Source: an uncultured Bacteroidota bacterium
GTDB taxonomy: Bacteria > Bacteroidota > Bacteroidia > Flavobacteriales > Flavobacteriaceae
Assembly: GCA_913047695.1 (NCBI GenBank)
Contig: CAJWUI010000001.1
Location: forward strand, 62,001-126,000
Direction: 5' to 3'
Length of the DNA stretch: 64,000 nt
Shown: positions 28,575 to 38,362 of the stretch, one piece after another
Layout of the letters: each line of letters opens with the position of its first letter
Numbering within the stretch: the first letter of the stretch is position 1
Program-made: the position numbers and the translations under genes
Notes under the pieces: generated by a model
Told to the model about the DNA's origin: nothing
The model's input: only the letters and a program-made list of their open reading frames with translations
The model's database searches: none

Positions 28575-30016
28575 ACTCTTTTTTGAAAAGGCAGTTTTTT
28601 AAATTGGTTCAAAATTGGTGAATATATGTTATAAAAACTAATAAAACCTTTGTCGGAAGAAGCCCTTCTAGTTAAAATATATGAGAAAGGTGCTAAAATT
28701 AATGTTGAAAGCCAGGTTGCTATCAGCGGGGAAATACTACTATCTTCCGCGGCATTTTTGCTAAACAGACCTATATAATGGTAAGTTAGAAATATAATAA
28801 CGGATATAACTAAAGGAAGACCTAATCCTCCTTTTCGAATTATTGCTCCTAAAGATGCTCCAATAAGAAATAATAATAGTGAAACAAATAGTAATGTATA
28901 TTTTTCTTGAAGAGTAATTTTGTGTAGGTTAATTAATTTTTGGTAAGCAAAAAATTGACCTTTCTTTGCGTTTAAATCATTTAAAGAGTTTCTTATTTTA
29001 TTGATTGCTTGTTTGTAAACAGTACTTTTCTTCCAATTTTCGTCAGTATCTATAAAATCCAAAATTTGTTTGGGTAAAGCAGCTTCTTTATCATACGACT
29101 TTGTTTTACTTATCCAAGATGATATGGGACTTATTTTTGAGAAATTATTGTAAAAAATATTTTTTTCCTCTATGAATGAACTCTCAAGTGTGTCAATACT
29201 AGTTCTTAATTGATTAATTTTTTGCATTCTAAAAGATGTTTTTATATTCTCCTGATTTAAATCAATATTGTTAAATTGAGATAAATCAATATTCATTTCA
29301 TATTCTTCAAAAGAAACTTTCGCATGTGGAATTCTTTTACGTTGTTGGATCTTTTTTGGAATGAATTCTTCATAACGGTTCCCATTGTATAAAACTAACT
29401 TTAGGTTTGGGTCCGTTGGTTCATTTTTCATTTCTCCTCGATCTGCCTTAATAACAATATTATTTTTCTTATCTGGAGTGTATTCATGAATAATAACATT
29501 TTTTAAAAACCTGTTGTTATCACCATATTTTTTTTCAACCTTAATATTGTATTGTCCTATTTCATTAAAAATACCCTCTCTAATTGCAAGTGTAGGCTTT
29601 AATTTTGCGAGATTTTTTCTAAGGTTGTACGATTTAAGTTCACCGTATGGAATTACATGATTTGAAAAATAGAACATTCCAATACCCAACAAAATATGGA
29701 AAATAGATAATCCTAAAAGAGCTCTTTGCAATGAGATGCCGGTAGATTTCATTGCAGCAAATTCGTAGTTTTCAGATAAAGTTCCGAATGTCATAAGAGA
29801 AGCAAGTAAAACAGATAAAGGGAGTACTAGTGGGATTAATTTGGGAGAATAATAAACTAAAAATTGTCCAATTATTATTATATCTAAACCCTTTCCAGCT
29901 AATTCATCAATAAAAAGCCAAAAGGTTTGAATAATAAAAATAAATAAACATATTCCAAATACGCTAATAAGTCTTATGACATAGCTTTTTAACATATATT
30001 TGTCAATAATCTTCAT
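28571..30016 (-). CDS. LptF/LptG-family lipopolysaccharide export permease
   Basis: A 481-residue member of the YjgP/YjgQ family, with two helices near the N-terminus (about 12-35 and 55-75), a third near 100-120, a periplasmic jellyroll domain with coiled insert (about 125-370), and three C-terminal helices (about 375-450). N-terminal IDKYMLKSYVIRL and TFGTLSENYEFAAMKSTGISLQRAL (two separate segments) are typical, the latter being the coupling helix contacting the LptB ATPase. With LptB it lifts lipopolysaccharide out of the inner membrane. It sits in the compact flavobacterial order ftsK-lolA-lptF/G-ribB. Confidence 0.92.
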   Translation of the reverse strand: MKIIDKYMLKSYVIRLISVFGICLFIFIIQTFWLFIDELAGKGLDIIIIGQFLVYYSPKLIPLVLPLSVLLASLMTFGTLSENYEFAAMKSTGISLQRALLGLSIFHILLGIGMFYFSNHVIPYGELKSYNLRKNLAKLKPTLAIREGIFNEIGQYNIKVEKKYGDNNRFLKNVIIHEYTPDKKNNIVIKADRGEMKNEPTDPNLKLVLYNGNRYEEFIPKKIQQRKRIPHAKVSFEEYEMNIDLSQFNNIDLNQENIKTSFRMQKINQLRTSIDTLESSFIEEKNIFYNNFSKISPISSWISKTKSYDKEAALPKQILDFIDTDENWKKSTVYKQAINKIRNSLNDLNAKKGQFFAYQKLINLHKITLQEKYTLLFVSLLLFLIGASLGAIIRKGGLGLPLVISVIIFLTYHYIGLFSKNAAEDSSISPLIATWLSTLILAPFSYILTRRASSDKGFISFYNIYSPILNQFKKLPFQKRV

Positions 30017-30021
30017 CTATT

Positions 30022-30657
30022 CTATTCGTTTATATAAAAATCAGGATATTTACTTTTATCAAAAATAAAAAATTCATCACTGAGCATAATATTAGTATTG
30101 ATATTCTTTAAAGTAAGTGTTGTTCTAGTATTATATCTTCCTATTTCTATCAAGCGATAAATTAGTTTAGTTTTCATATTTATTCCTAAGAGTAAATATT
30201 TTAATTCTTTTTTCTCTTCGTTAGGTATAAGTTTAATGTATTGGACGGGTATACCCATTATGTTTTGTTTTATATCCCATTGATAGGCATAATTTTTTTT
30301 ATAAATCGTCAAAAGCTCTGAAGGATTAATTCCAAATTCAGGTCCCTCTTCGGGGTCACTAATGGTAATTTCTTCATTTTCAGGTATAATAGTATAAGTC
30401 ATTTTACCATCAAATAATTGCTCATATCCTAAAAAATTTACTCTATATAAATTTTTGCTAACAGTTACAGAACCCTTCGTTTCCTGACGAATATTTTCTG
30501 ACCTATTTTCCAATACGTAGGTAAATTCAAACATTATATTGTCAAATGATGAAATTTTATTTGAAACTTCATCTAATAATTTTATTGCGTCTTCTGTACC
30601 TTGTGATAGAACCGGAAAACTTAAAAGAGATATGGAAAGAAATATTATTTTTTTCAT
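30022..30657 (-). CDS. lolA: Outer-membrane lipoprotein carrier LolA
   Basis: A 211-residue protein with a signal peptide (about 1-18, ending VLSQ). The LolA half-barrel has FEFTYVLENRSENIRQETKG, NLYRVNFLGYEQLFDGKMTYTI and LTIYKKNYAYQW (separate segments). It ferries lipoproteins from the LolCDE complex across the periplasm to the outer membrane. It lies 12 bases from ftsK and 5 bases from the LptF/G gene, so all share one transcript. Confidence 0.9.
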   Translation of the reverse strand: MKKIIFLSISLLSFPVLSQGTEDAIKLLDEVSNKISSFDNIMFEFTYVLENRSENIRQETKGSVTVSKNLYRVNFLGYEQLFDGKMTYTIIPENEEITISDPEEGPEFGINPSELLTIYKKNYAYQWDIKQNIMGIPVQYIKLIPNEEKKELKYLLLGINMKTKLIYRLIEIGRYNTRTTLTLKNINTNIMLSDEFFIFDKSKYPDFYINE

Positions 30658-30669
30658 GAAAATAAATTA

Positions 30670-32985
30670 CTAGGTTTGGTCATCTAGAAGACGATTTAAT
30701 GTGGTGAGATCTGATATTAAGACTTGACGAGCTTTACTTCCTTCAAACGGTCCTACTACTCCAGCTGCTTCCATTTGATCTATTATTCTTCCAGCTCTGT
30801 TATATCCCAATTTTAATTTTCTTTGCAACAAAGAAGCTGATCCCTGTTGGGCAGTTACAATCACCTCAGCAGCCTCCCTGAACAATGAATCACGTTCAGA
30901 AGGGTCAATTTCAAGGCCGGAGTTATTTTCCTCACTATTGTACTCTGGAAGAATATGTGCATCAGAATATCCCATTTGGCTTCCTACGTAAGATGAGATA
31001 CTTTCTACTTCAGGGGTATCAACAAATGCACATTGAATTCTTATTAATTTGTTACCTTGTGTGTATAGCATATCTCCTCTTCCGATTAATTGATCAGCAC
31101 CACCACTGTCAAGTATAGTACGTGAATCAATTTTAGATGCAACCCTGAAGGCAATACGAGCCGGGAAGTTAGCTTTGATAATTCCAGTTATTACATTTAC
31201 AGAAGGTCTCTGAGTAGCGATTATAAGATGAATTCCAATAGCTCTTGCTAATTGAGCTAAACGAGCAATCGGAGTCTCCACTTCTTTACCAGCCGTCATA
31301 ATTAAGTCAGCAAATTCGTCAACAACTAGTACTATATAAGGTAAAAAACTATGTCCATCTTTTGGGTTAAGTTTTCTTTCTTTGAATTTTTTGTTGTACT
31401 CTTTGATATTTCTACACATTGCATTTTTAAGAAGTTCATACCTATTATCCATTTCAATACACAATGAGTTAAGTGTATTTATGACTTTTGTATTATCTGT
31501 GATAATAGCTTCTTCTGTTTCAGGCAGTTTTGCTAAATAATGGCGTTCAATTTTGCTATAAATATTTAATTCTACTTTTTTAGGATCAACTAAAACAAAC
31601 TTAATTTCTGCTGGATGTTTCTTAAAAATAAGTGAGGTCAAAACGGTGTTTAGACCAACAGATTTACCTTGACCGGTTGCACCTGCCATTAGTAAGTGAG
31701 GCATTTTCACAAGGTCAACAACAAATGTTTCATTACTTATCGTTTTTCCTAAGGCAATTGGAAGTTCCATTTCTGCATTTTGAAATTTAGCAGATGTAAT
31801 GACGGATCTTATTGATACAACACTTGGGTTTTGATTTGGAACTTCAATTCCAATTGTGCCTTTACCTGGTATTGGTGCTATAATTCTAATACCCAATGCA
31901 GATAGAGAAAGTGCTATATCGTCCTCTAGACTTTTGATTTTTGATATTCGAATTCCAGCATCTGGAACTATTTCATAAAGAGTAACAGTCGGACCAATTG
32001 TAGCTTTTATATTTGAAATCCCTATTTTGTAATTATTTAATGTTTCAACAATTTTATTTTTATTTGCTTCAAGTTCTGCCTGATTTATTGTAATTCCACT
32101 CTCACCATAATTTTTTAAAAGATCTAAATGGGGCATTTTAAAATTCCTAAGTTCCAGTTTTGGATCAAAAAAACCTTGATTTTTCAGAAGTTCATTAGCC
32201 AATTTTACATCTAATGTTTCTTCCTCTTTTGCTGTCTCAACTTCCATCACTAATTCATTTTCGTTTGGTGAATTTTTTTCAGATGAAGTATCTAGTGATT
32301 TTTTTACGGAATAATTAGATGTTCCTCCGCTATTTATTTCTTTTTCATCTTGGTTTAAAACTGAAGAAAGATCATTCTTATTGACATTTTCATTGAGACT
32401 TAAATCTTTATTTTGTTTATTCAAAAATTTGTCCCAGATTATTTTTATTTTTTCGGGTGTCCATTTTAATTGAATAACCACTATACACATGAAAAAGAAA
32501 ATTATAATTGCCAATACACCAATTTCTCCAACGTAGGCTTTTAAAATTAAATTTAATTCATAACCTACAATACCAGAGTATATTGGATTTGAAGTAAATA
32601 GGTACCCCAAAAAAACGCTTAGCCAAATTATTTGTGCAATTCCCCATGACCAATTTAAAAAAATTTTTTCCGTGCTTTGACCAAAAAATAATTTAAAACC
32701 GCTAAGACATAGAAGATAAGAGAAAATTATTGAAGGATACCCCACTCCTTTATAAATGAATAAATGGCTAACGAATGCCCCTACTTTACTTAAAATATTT
32801 TTTGCTGGAACTGATTTGTCAAAAAAATAACCTAGAGTACTATAATCCTCTTTCCAGTTAATTGTGTATGACACAAAAGATATAGCCAGAAGTATACCCA
32901 ATAAAAACAATCCTCCTCCAAATAAAACCTGGCGTTGACGCTTTATTTTTGAATCAATCTGAGATGGTCTTTGCTTTTTTGTCAT
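30670..32985 (-). CDS. ftsK: DNA translocase FtsK/SpoIIIE
   Basis: A 771-residue protein with four N-terminal transmembrane helices (about 22-175), an acidic low-complexity linker (about 190-270), the FtsK alpha and beta motor domains with Walker A GATGQGKSVGLN and Walker B YIVLVVDEFADL, and a C-terminal winged-helix gamma domain (ASLLQRKLKLGYNRAGRIID). It pumps chromosome ends through the division septum and activates dimer resolution. The length is normal for Bacteroidetes FtsK. First gene of the ftsK-lolA-lptF/G-ribB run. Confidence 0.97.
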   Translation of the reverse strand: MTKKQRPSQIDSKIKRQRQVLFGGGLFLLGILLAISFVSYTINWKEDYSTLGYFFDKSVPAKNILSKVGAFVSHLFIYKGVGYPSIIFSYLLCLSGFKLFFGQSTEKIFLNWSWGIAQIIWLSVFLGYLFTSNPIYSGIVGYELNLILKAYVGEIGVLAIIIFFFMCIVVIQLKWTPEKIKIIWDKFLNKQNKDLSLNENVNKNDLSSVLNQDEKEINSGGTSNYSVKKSLDTSSEKNSPNENELVMEVETAKEEETLDVKLANELLKNQGFFDPKLELRNFKMPHLDLLKNYGESGITINQAELEANKNKIVETLNNYKIGISNIKATIGPTVTLYEIVPDAGIRISKIKSLEDDIALSLSALGIRIIAPIPGKGTIGIEVPNQNPSVVSIRSVITSAKFQNAEMELPIALGKTISNETFVVDLVKMPHLLMAGATGQGKSVGLNTVLTSLIFKKHPAEIKFVLVDPKKVELNIYSKIERHYLAKLPETEEAIITDNTKVINTLNSLCIEMDNRYELLKNAMCRNIKEYNKKFKERKLNPKDGHSFLPYIVLVVDEFADLIMTAGKEVETPIARLAQLARAIGIHLIIATQRPSVNVITGIIKANFPARIAFRVASKIDSRTILDSGGADQLIGRGDMLYTQGNKLIRIQCAFVDTPEVESISSYVGSQMGYSDAHILPEYNSEENNSGLEIDPSERDSLFREAAEVIVTAQQGSASLLQRKLKLGYNRAGRIIDQMEAAGVVGPFEGSKARQVLISDLTTLNRLLDDQT

Positions 32986-33065
32986 TAAACTTTAGTTTAC
33001 TTACAAAAGTACAAATTCAATTACAAAAGCCTTGAATCTGGAAATCATGTTGTGTTGATACTTGC

Positions 33066-33098
33066 GTAAAATAAAACCTGGTTTTCAAAGCCAGGTTT
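33066..33098 (-). terminator. Intrinsic terminator of katG
   Basis: AAACCTGG (33074-33081) and CCAGGTTT (33091-33098) form a perfect 8-bp stem with a 9-base loop. On the reverse strand it is followed by TTATTTT. It lies 24 bases past the katG stop. Confidence 0.85.
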
Positions 33099-33121
33099 CA
33101 TTTTTAAAGAAGATATTAGAA

Positions 33122-35245
33122 TTAATTTAAGTCAAAACGGTCAGCATTCATAATCTTATTCCATGCTTTGATAAAGTCGAAGACAAATTTATCATTGTTA
33201 TCATTTTGAGCGTAAACTTCAGCTATAGCACGAAGTTCTGAATTGGATCCAAAAACAAGATCCGTTCTTGAAGCTGTTCTTACTACTTCACCTGTTTCTC
33301 TGCTTTTTGCTGCATAACTATTATAGCCTGTTGAACTCCATTCTACGTCCATTGATAAAAGAATTTTAAACCAAGAGTTGTTTAATTTCCCATCTGTCCA
33401 CACACCTTCTCCTGAGTAGGATATTCCCATAGCACGTAAACCTCCGGTTAAAACTGTCATTTCAGATGGTGTTAAACCTAATAGTTGCGCTTTATCAAGG
33501 AAAATTTCTTCTGGACTGACAGAGAACTCTTTTTCAGAATAATTTCTTAGACCACATGCTTTAGGTTTAAGAAGATTGAAAGATTCAATATCTGTATTTT
33601 TTTGACTAGCGTCACCTCTACCAGTTGTTACCTTTACATATTGTCCACTAGCCATTTCAATACCAACTGCACCACCGATAATAATTAAATCCGCAATGCT
33701 AGTATTGTGTTTTTTGGCTATTTTAACATATACATTTAATACTTTTTCTAGTTCTTTTGGTTTGTTTACATCCCAGCTTTTTTGAGGTTCTAGTCGAATT
33801 CTTGATCCATTTGCCCCACCTCGATTGTCTGATCCTCGAAATGTTACAGCACTTGAGAGGGCTGTGTTGACCATTTCTTGTATACTTAAGCCTGAATCAG
33901 ATATTGTTTTTCTAATTATATCTTCTTCATTTGAAGTTAGTAACTTTCCTGTAGGCGTAGGATCCTGCCAAATGTATTCAACGTCTTTGTAATCGCCACT
34001 GACATAATTGCTTCTTGGCCCCATATCACGATGTAACAATTTAAACCAGGCACGAGCAAAAGTTTCCTCAAACTCCCTAGGGTTATCCAAAAATCTTTCA
34101 CAAATCAATTTATATTTAGGATCAAATTTTAATGACATATCTGCAGTTGTCATCATTGGTAACACTTTAGAATCACTTCCATCAACTTGAGGAACCATAT
34201 CCTCCTCTGCACAGTCAATGGGATGCCATTGCCATGCTCCGGCAGGACTTTTTTTGCATTCCCATTCATATTTAAATAATAATTCGAGATATCCCATGTC
34301 CCATTTTATTGGGTTTGTTGTCCATGGACCTTCTATACCACTGGTAATTGTGTCGACACCAATTCCAGATGCATATTTATTTTTCCAGCCTAAGCCCATC
34401 ATTTCAATTGGGGAACCTTCAGGTTCAGCTTCAACCAGTGCTTCATCACCAGCTCCGTGTGCTTTACCAAAAGTGTGTCCACCAGCAGTAAGAGCGACAG
34501 TTTCTTCATCATTCATCGCCATACGCTTAAAGGTTTCTCTAACATCTTCAGCAGATAATGCTGGATCAGGAATTCCGTTTGGTCCTTCAGGATTTACATA
34601 AATTAACCCCATTTGAACCGCAGCTAAGGGATTTTCAAGTGATTGGCGGGTATCTCCATAACGCTTATCTCCTAGCCATGTATCTTCTGCACCCCAATAA
34701 ATATCTTTTTCTGTTTGCCAAATATCTTCTCTACCCATAACTGTTCCATGGTTTGGTCCTCCCATATCTTCAATAGCAACATTTCCAACAAGGACAAGTA
34801 AATCAGCCCATGACAATTTGTTTCCGTACTTCTCTTTTATTGGCCAAAGTAAGCGTCTTGCTTTATCCAAATTGCCGTTATCTGGCCATGAATTTAATGG
34901 AGCAAATCTTTGTGCTCCTGTCGCTGCACCACCACGTCCATCACCTGTCCTGTAAGTTCCAGCTGCGTGCCATGTCATACGAATAAAAAAGGGTCCATAA
35001 TGATTATAATCAGCAGGCCACCAATCCTTAGAATCCTTAAGCATTATTTTGATATCCTCCTTAACAGCACCAAGATCAAGTTTTTTTACCTCTTCTTTAT
35101 AGTTTATCTCTGAAATTGGATTGCTTCTGTCCCCATGTTGTCTAAGTATATCTAAATTTAATTGATTTGGCCACCAATCTTTATTTTGTGTGCCAAGATT
35201 TGGAGTTGTAGTCGACCCATGGAATGGGCATTTGGTTTCATTCAT
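33122..35245 (-). CDS. katG: Catalase-peroxidase
   Basis: A 707-residue bifunctional haem enzyme. The distal site is Arg89, Trp92 and His93 (in [14 protein letters not shown]). Tyr216 and Met242 lie at the right spacing to form the Trp-Tyr-Met adduct that gives catalase activity. The proximal haem ligand is His257 in [13 protein letters not shown]. The second, haem-less repeat (about 420-700) is complete, including SDNRGGANG and FGSNSELRA. There is no signal peptide, so it is cytosolic. It removes hydrogen peroxide. It stands alone between ftsK and the antiporter gene, with its own terminator and a perfect palindrome just upstream of the start. Confidence 0.97.
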   Translation of the reverse strand: MNETKCPFHGSTTTPNLGTQNKDWWPNQLNLDILRQHGDRSNPISEINYKEEVKKLDLGAVKEDIKIMLKDSKDWWPADYNHYGPFFIRMTWHAAGTYRTGDGRGGAATGAQRFAPLNSWPDNGNLDKARRLLWPIKEKYGNKLSWADLLVLVGNVAIEDMGGPNHGTVMGREDIWQTEKDIYWGAEDTWLGDKRYGDTRQSLENPLAAVQMGLIYVNPEGPNGIPDPALSAEDVRETFKRMAMNDEETVALTAGGHTFGKAHGAGDEALVEAEPEGSPIEMMGLGWKNKYASGIGVDTITSGIEGPWTTNPIKWDMGYLELLFKYEWECKKSPAGAWQWHPIDCAEEDMVPQVDGSDSKVLPMMTTADMSLKFDPKYKLICERFLDNPREFEETFARAWFKLLHRDMGPRSNYVSGDYKDVEYIWQDPTPTGKLLTSNEEDIIRKTISDSGLSIQEMVNTALSSAVTFRGSDNRGGANGSRIRLEPQKSWDVNKPKELEKVLNVYVKIAKKHNTSIADLIIIGGAVGIEMASGQYVKVTTGRGDASQKNTDIESFNLLKPKACGLRNYSEKEFSVSPEEIFLDKAQLLGLTPSEMTVLTGGLRAMGISYSGEGVWTDGKLNNSWFKILLSMDVEWSSTGYNSYAAKSRETGEVVRTASRTDLVFGSNSELRAIAEVYAQNDNNDKFVFDFIKAWNKIMNADRFDLN

Positions 35246-35257
35246 AATAGTGTAAAA

Positions 35258-35275
35258 TTTACTAAATTTAGTAAA
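35258..35275. promoter_or_regulatory. Perfect 18-bp palindrome upstream of katG, candidate operator
   Basis: TTTACTAAATTTAGTAAA is identical to its own reverse complement and ends 12 bases before the katG start codon. On the katG strand it contains TAAATTTA, one base off the -7 consensus TAnnTTTG. A protein bound here would block transcription. A Fur/PerR-type or other peroxide-responsive repressor is a reasonable guess, though the sequence is not the textbook PerR box. Confidence 0.55.
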
Positions 35276-35373
35276 CCTGAACTAAGTTTCTAAAATTTTT
35301 GCTTGTAAAATTACTTATTCATTAATAAGTTTTTCCTATAATAAAATTTTGTATAGTTAGTAGTTTTAAAAAA

Positions 35374-36801
35374 CTAACTTTTTTTCAAAATTTTAATATT
35401 TAAAGCAGCATAAAGTAATGTCATAAATGGACTAATCCAATTAAAAATAGCAAAGATAAAATACTCTCCAACTCCAACGTTTAAGACTCCTGACTGATAA
35501 GCGCCACAAGTATTCCATGGTATTAATACTGATGTAACTGTTCCTGAGTCTTCCAACGTACGACTTAAGTTTTCAGGAGCTAACTTTCTTTGCTCATATG
35601 CTTTTTTGAACATTTTACCAGGAATTACTATCGATAAATACTGATCTGAAGCTGTTAAATTTACTGCCAAGCACGAGGCGATAGTACTCGCGAATAACTG
35701 AAAAGTATTTTCAGCCCAATTTAGAAGGGAGGAACTTATTCTACTAAGAGCTCCGATAGCATCCATTATTCCACCAAATACCATTGCACATATAATTAGC
35801 CAAATTGTACCCAACATACCTTTCATTCCACCTGATACAAACAAATCATTTAATAAAATATTAGAAGTAGCTATTTCGGTTGAAACAGTCATTGCATTCA
35901 TTATTGCTTGGTATGCTACAGATGGATATAAAATATCAGATCCAGTTATCTCTAATAGTATTTGGGACTGAAAAAGTAAAGCAAATAAAGCTCCCATTAG
36001 GGTTCCAATGAGTAATGCAATAAGAGGAGGTGTTTTTTTAATAATTAGAACTATTACACTAATTGGTACTGAGAATAACCATATATTGATTGTAAACTTT
36101 TCTTCAATAGCTAATAATAGTTCATTTGTTTCAGTGTTTCCAGTCGTGGTGATCGTAAAACTTATAATGAGAAAAACAAATAATGTTATTAGAATACTAG
36201 GTATTGTTGTATAGGTCATATATCTTATATGCTTAAATAATTCGCCACCAGCCATCGCAGGTGCAAGATTAGTGGTATCTGATAATGGAGAAAGTTTATC
36301 TCCAAAATAAGCACCTGAAATTACAGCACCTGCTATCATCCCCGATGGAATTTCCAAAACAGTTCCTATTCCAACTAATGCTATTCCAACGGTTGCAGAA
36401 GTTGTCCAACTGCTGCCAGTTGCCAGAGAAATTAGTGCACAAATTATAACACTTGCAGGTAAAAAAATTGTTGGATGTAAAATTTTTAGACCAAAGTAAA
36501 TCATCGCTGGTATTATCCCACTTATCAGCCAGGAACCCGCAAGTGCACCAACAAAAAGTAAAATTAATATTGCCCCTGTAACCGACTGAAGGTTTTTGGC
36601 AATTTTTTTTATCATTGTTTTGTAGGGTATATTTTTATAAAAGCCAATTATTGCTGCTACAGCTCCGCCTATTAATAATATAAATTGGTTTGAACCATTT
36701 AAAGCATTATCGCCATATATAAAGACATTGATTGAAAGTAGAAAAACTAAAAAAATTAAAGGAATTGTTGCAAGTCCTAATGAAAGATCATTTTTTTTCA
36801 A
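35374..36801 (-). CDS. nhaC: NhaC-family Na+/H+ antiporter
   Basis: A 475-residue protein with about eleven hydrophobic helices. It has NhaC marks: LLFVGALAGSWLISGIIP, ATGSSWTTSATVGIALVGIG, SGAYFGDKLSPLSDTTNLAP and VNLTASDQYLSIVIPGKMF. The acidic and Ser/Thr residues in these helices line the ion path. It exchanges sodium for protons at the inner membrane, as expected in a marine bacterium. Single gene, divergent from lpd. Confidence 0.92.
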   Translation of the reverse strand: MKKNDLSLGLATIPLIFLVFLLSINVFIYGDNALNGSNQFILLIGGAVAAIIGFYKNIPYKTMIKKIAKNLQSVTGAILILLFVGALAGSWLISGIIPAMIYFGLKILHPTIFLPASVIICALISLATGSSWTTSATVGIALVGIGTVLEIPSGMIAGAVISGAYFGDKLSPLSDTTNLAPAMAGGELFKHIRYMTYTTIPSILITLFVFLIISFTITTTGNTETNELLLAIEEKFTINIWLFSVPISVIVLIIKKTPPLIALLIGTLMGALFALLFQSQILLEITGSDILYPSVAYQAIMNAMTVSTEIATSNILLNDLFVSGGMKGMLGTIWLIICAMVFGGIMDAIGALSRISSSLLNWAENTFQLFASTIASCLAVNLTASDQYLSIVIPGKMFKKAYEQRKLAPENLSRTLEDSGTVTSVLIPWNTCGAYQSGVLNVGVGEYFIFAIFNWISPFMTLLYAALNIKILKKS

Positions 36802-36863
36802 ACGGGATTCAATTAAGTTTCAGTACAAGTTATAACAATTTCAACTAAAAATTGGGTAAAGAA

Positions 36864-36894
36864 TTGAAGTAGGTTGTAAACATTTGTATTTTTG
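36864..36894 (+). promoter_or_regulatory. Promoter of lpd
   Basis: TTG (36864-36866), 20 bases, then TATTTTTG (36887-36894) match the Bacteroidetes -33 and -7 elements. The ATG at 36915 lies 20 bases after the -7 box, leaving a short untranslated leader. Confidence 0.55.
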
Positions 36895-36914
36895 ATTATA
36901 AATTGAATTTAAAT

Positions 36915-38315
36915 ATGAATAATTTTGATGTTGCAATTATAGGCTCTGGTCCAGGTGGCTATGTAGCAGCCATACGTAGTGCTCAGCTAGGTATGAAAAC
37001 AGCGTTAGTTGAAAAATATGATACTCTCGGTGGGACTTGCCTTAACGTAGGGTGTATACCATCTAAATCCTTATTGGATTCATCCCACCATTATGAGGAT
37101 GCCATTAAACATTTTTCAGAGCATGGAATTGAATTTGATGGTAAAGTAAAAGTAAACTTTAAACAAATGATTGATCGTAAAACTGAGGTGGTAAATCAGA
37201 CTACTAAGGGAATTAATTATTTGATGGAAAAAAATAATATTAGTGTATATCATGGTATTGGTAGTTTTATAGATTCAAATCACATTAAAGTAAAATCAGA
37301 TAAGGAACAAATAATTGAAGCTAAAAACATAATTATTGCAACTGGATCAAAGCCTGGTAATTTGCCTTTTATTAAAGTCGATAAAGAAAGAATAATTACT
37401 TCAACAGAAGCATTAAAGTTAAAAGAAATTCCCAAACATATTGTAGTTATTGGTGGTGGTGTAATAGGTTTAGAATTGGGACAAGTTTACCGAAGGTTAG
37501 GTGCTGAAATATCTGTAATCGAGTATGCTGATAGAATTACTCCCGTAATGGATGCATCTTTGTCAAAAGAGCTAAAGAAAGTTATGAAAAAACAAGGAGT
37601 TAAATTTTATTTGTCTCATGAAGTTAAAAAAGTTGAAAGAAAAAGTAAAGAAGTAATTATAACAGCATTAAACAAAACAGGGGAAAATATAAAATTTACA
37701 GGTGATTATTGCTTAGTTTCTGTTGGTAGAAAACCCCACACTAACTTACTAAATATTGAAGCAGCAGGAGTCAAAGTTGATAAATTGGGACGTGTTGAAG
37801 TGAATCAATATTTACAAACAGCTAAACCAAATATTTATGCTATTGGTGATGTAGTTAGAGGTGCTATGTTAGCACATAAAGCTGAAGAGGAAGGAGTAAT
37901 GGTTGCAGAGTTTATTGCAGGACAGAAACCGCATATAGATTATAATTTAATTCCAAATGTTATATATACGTGGCCTGAAGTTGCCTCGGTAGGTAAAACC
38001 GAAGAGCAGCTTAAAAGTGAGGGGAAATCTTATAAATCGGGACAGTTTCCAATGCGTGCTCTAGGTCGAGCAAGGGCAAGTATGGATACAGATGGATTTG
38101 TTAAAATTTTAGCTGACTCAGCAACAGACGAAGTTTTGGGAGTACATATGATAGGAGCAAGAGCTGCTGATCTCATAGCTGAAGCAGTCACAGCAATGGA
38201 GTTTCGCGCTTCTGCCGAGGATATTGCACGTATGAGTCACTCACATCCTACATACGCGGAGGCCATAAAAGAAGCCGCTCTTGCAGCTTCAGAAAATCGT
38301 CCTCTTCATATATAA
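36915..38315 (+). CDS. lpdA: Dihydrolipoyl dehydrogenase
   Basis: ATG at 36915 gives a 466-residue protein that starts straight into the FAD-binding fold (NNFDVAIIGSGPGGYVAA). An in-frame TTG 12 bases earlier is less likely. The redox disulfide is Cys42/Cys47 in GGTCLNVGCIPSK. The NAD site is VVIGGGVIGLELG, and the second FAD motif is AIGDVVRGAMLAHKAEEEG. The catalytic His-Glu pair is in HSHPTYAEAIKEA. It reoxidises lipoamide in 2-oxo acid dehydrogenase complexes. No E1 or E2 genes are adjacent. Confidence 0.97.
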   Translation: MNNFDVAIIGSGPGGYVAAIRSAQLGMKTALVEKYDTLGGTCLNVGCIPSKSLLDSSHHYEDAIKHFSEHGIEFDGKVKVNFKQMIDRKTEVVNQTTKGINYLMEKNNISVYHGIGSFIDSNHIKVKSDKEQIIEAKNIIIATGSKPGNLPFIKVDKERIITSTEALKLKEIPKHIVVIGGGVIGLELGQVYRRLGAEISVIEYADRITPVMDASLSKELKKVMKKQGVKFYLSHEVKKVERKSKEVIITALNKTGENIKFTGDYCLVSVGRKPHTNLLNIEAAGVKVDKLGRVEVNQYLQTAKPNIYAIGDVVRGAMLAHKAEEEGVMVAEFIAGQKPHIDYNLIPNVIYTWPEVASVGKTEEQLKSEGKSYKSGQFPMRALGRARASMDTDGFVKILADSATDEVLGVHMIGARAADLIAEAVTAMEFRASAEDIARMSHSHPTYAEAIKEAALAASENRPLHI

Positions 38316-38362
38316 TTTTTATTATGTTGAACATACTGAGGTAGATTGAGTTATAGATACTA

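Noticed and set aside
34218-34601. 127-residue forward frame inside katG, and similar long antisense frames in other genes
   Set aside because: Shadow frames opposite clearly coding sequence, with no signal peptide, motif or promoter of their own.
36903-36914. TTG start four codons upstream of the lpd ATG
   Set aside because: ATG at 36915 opens directly into the FAD motif and lies at a normal distance from the -7 box.
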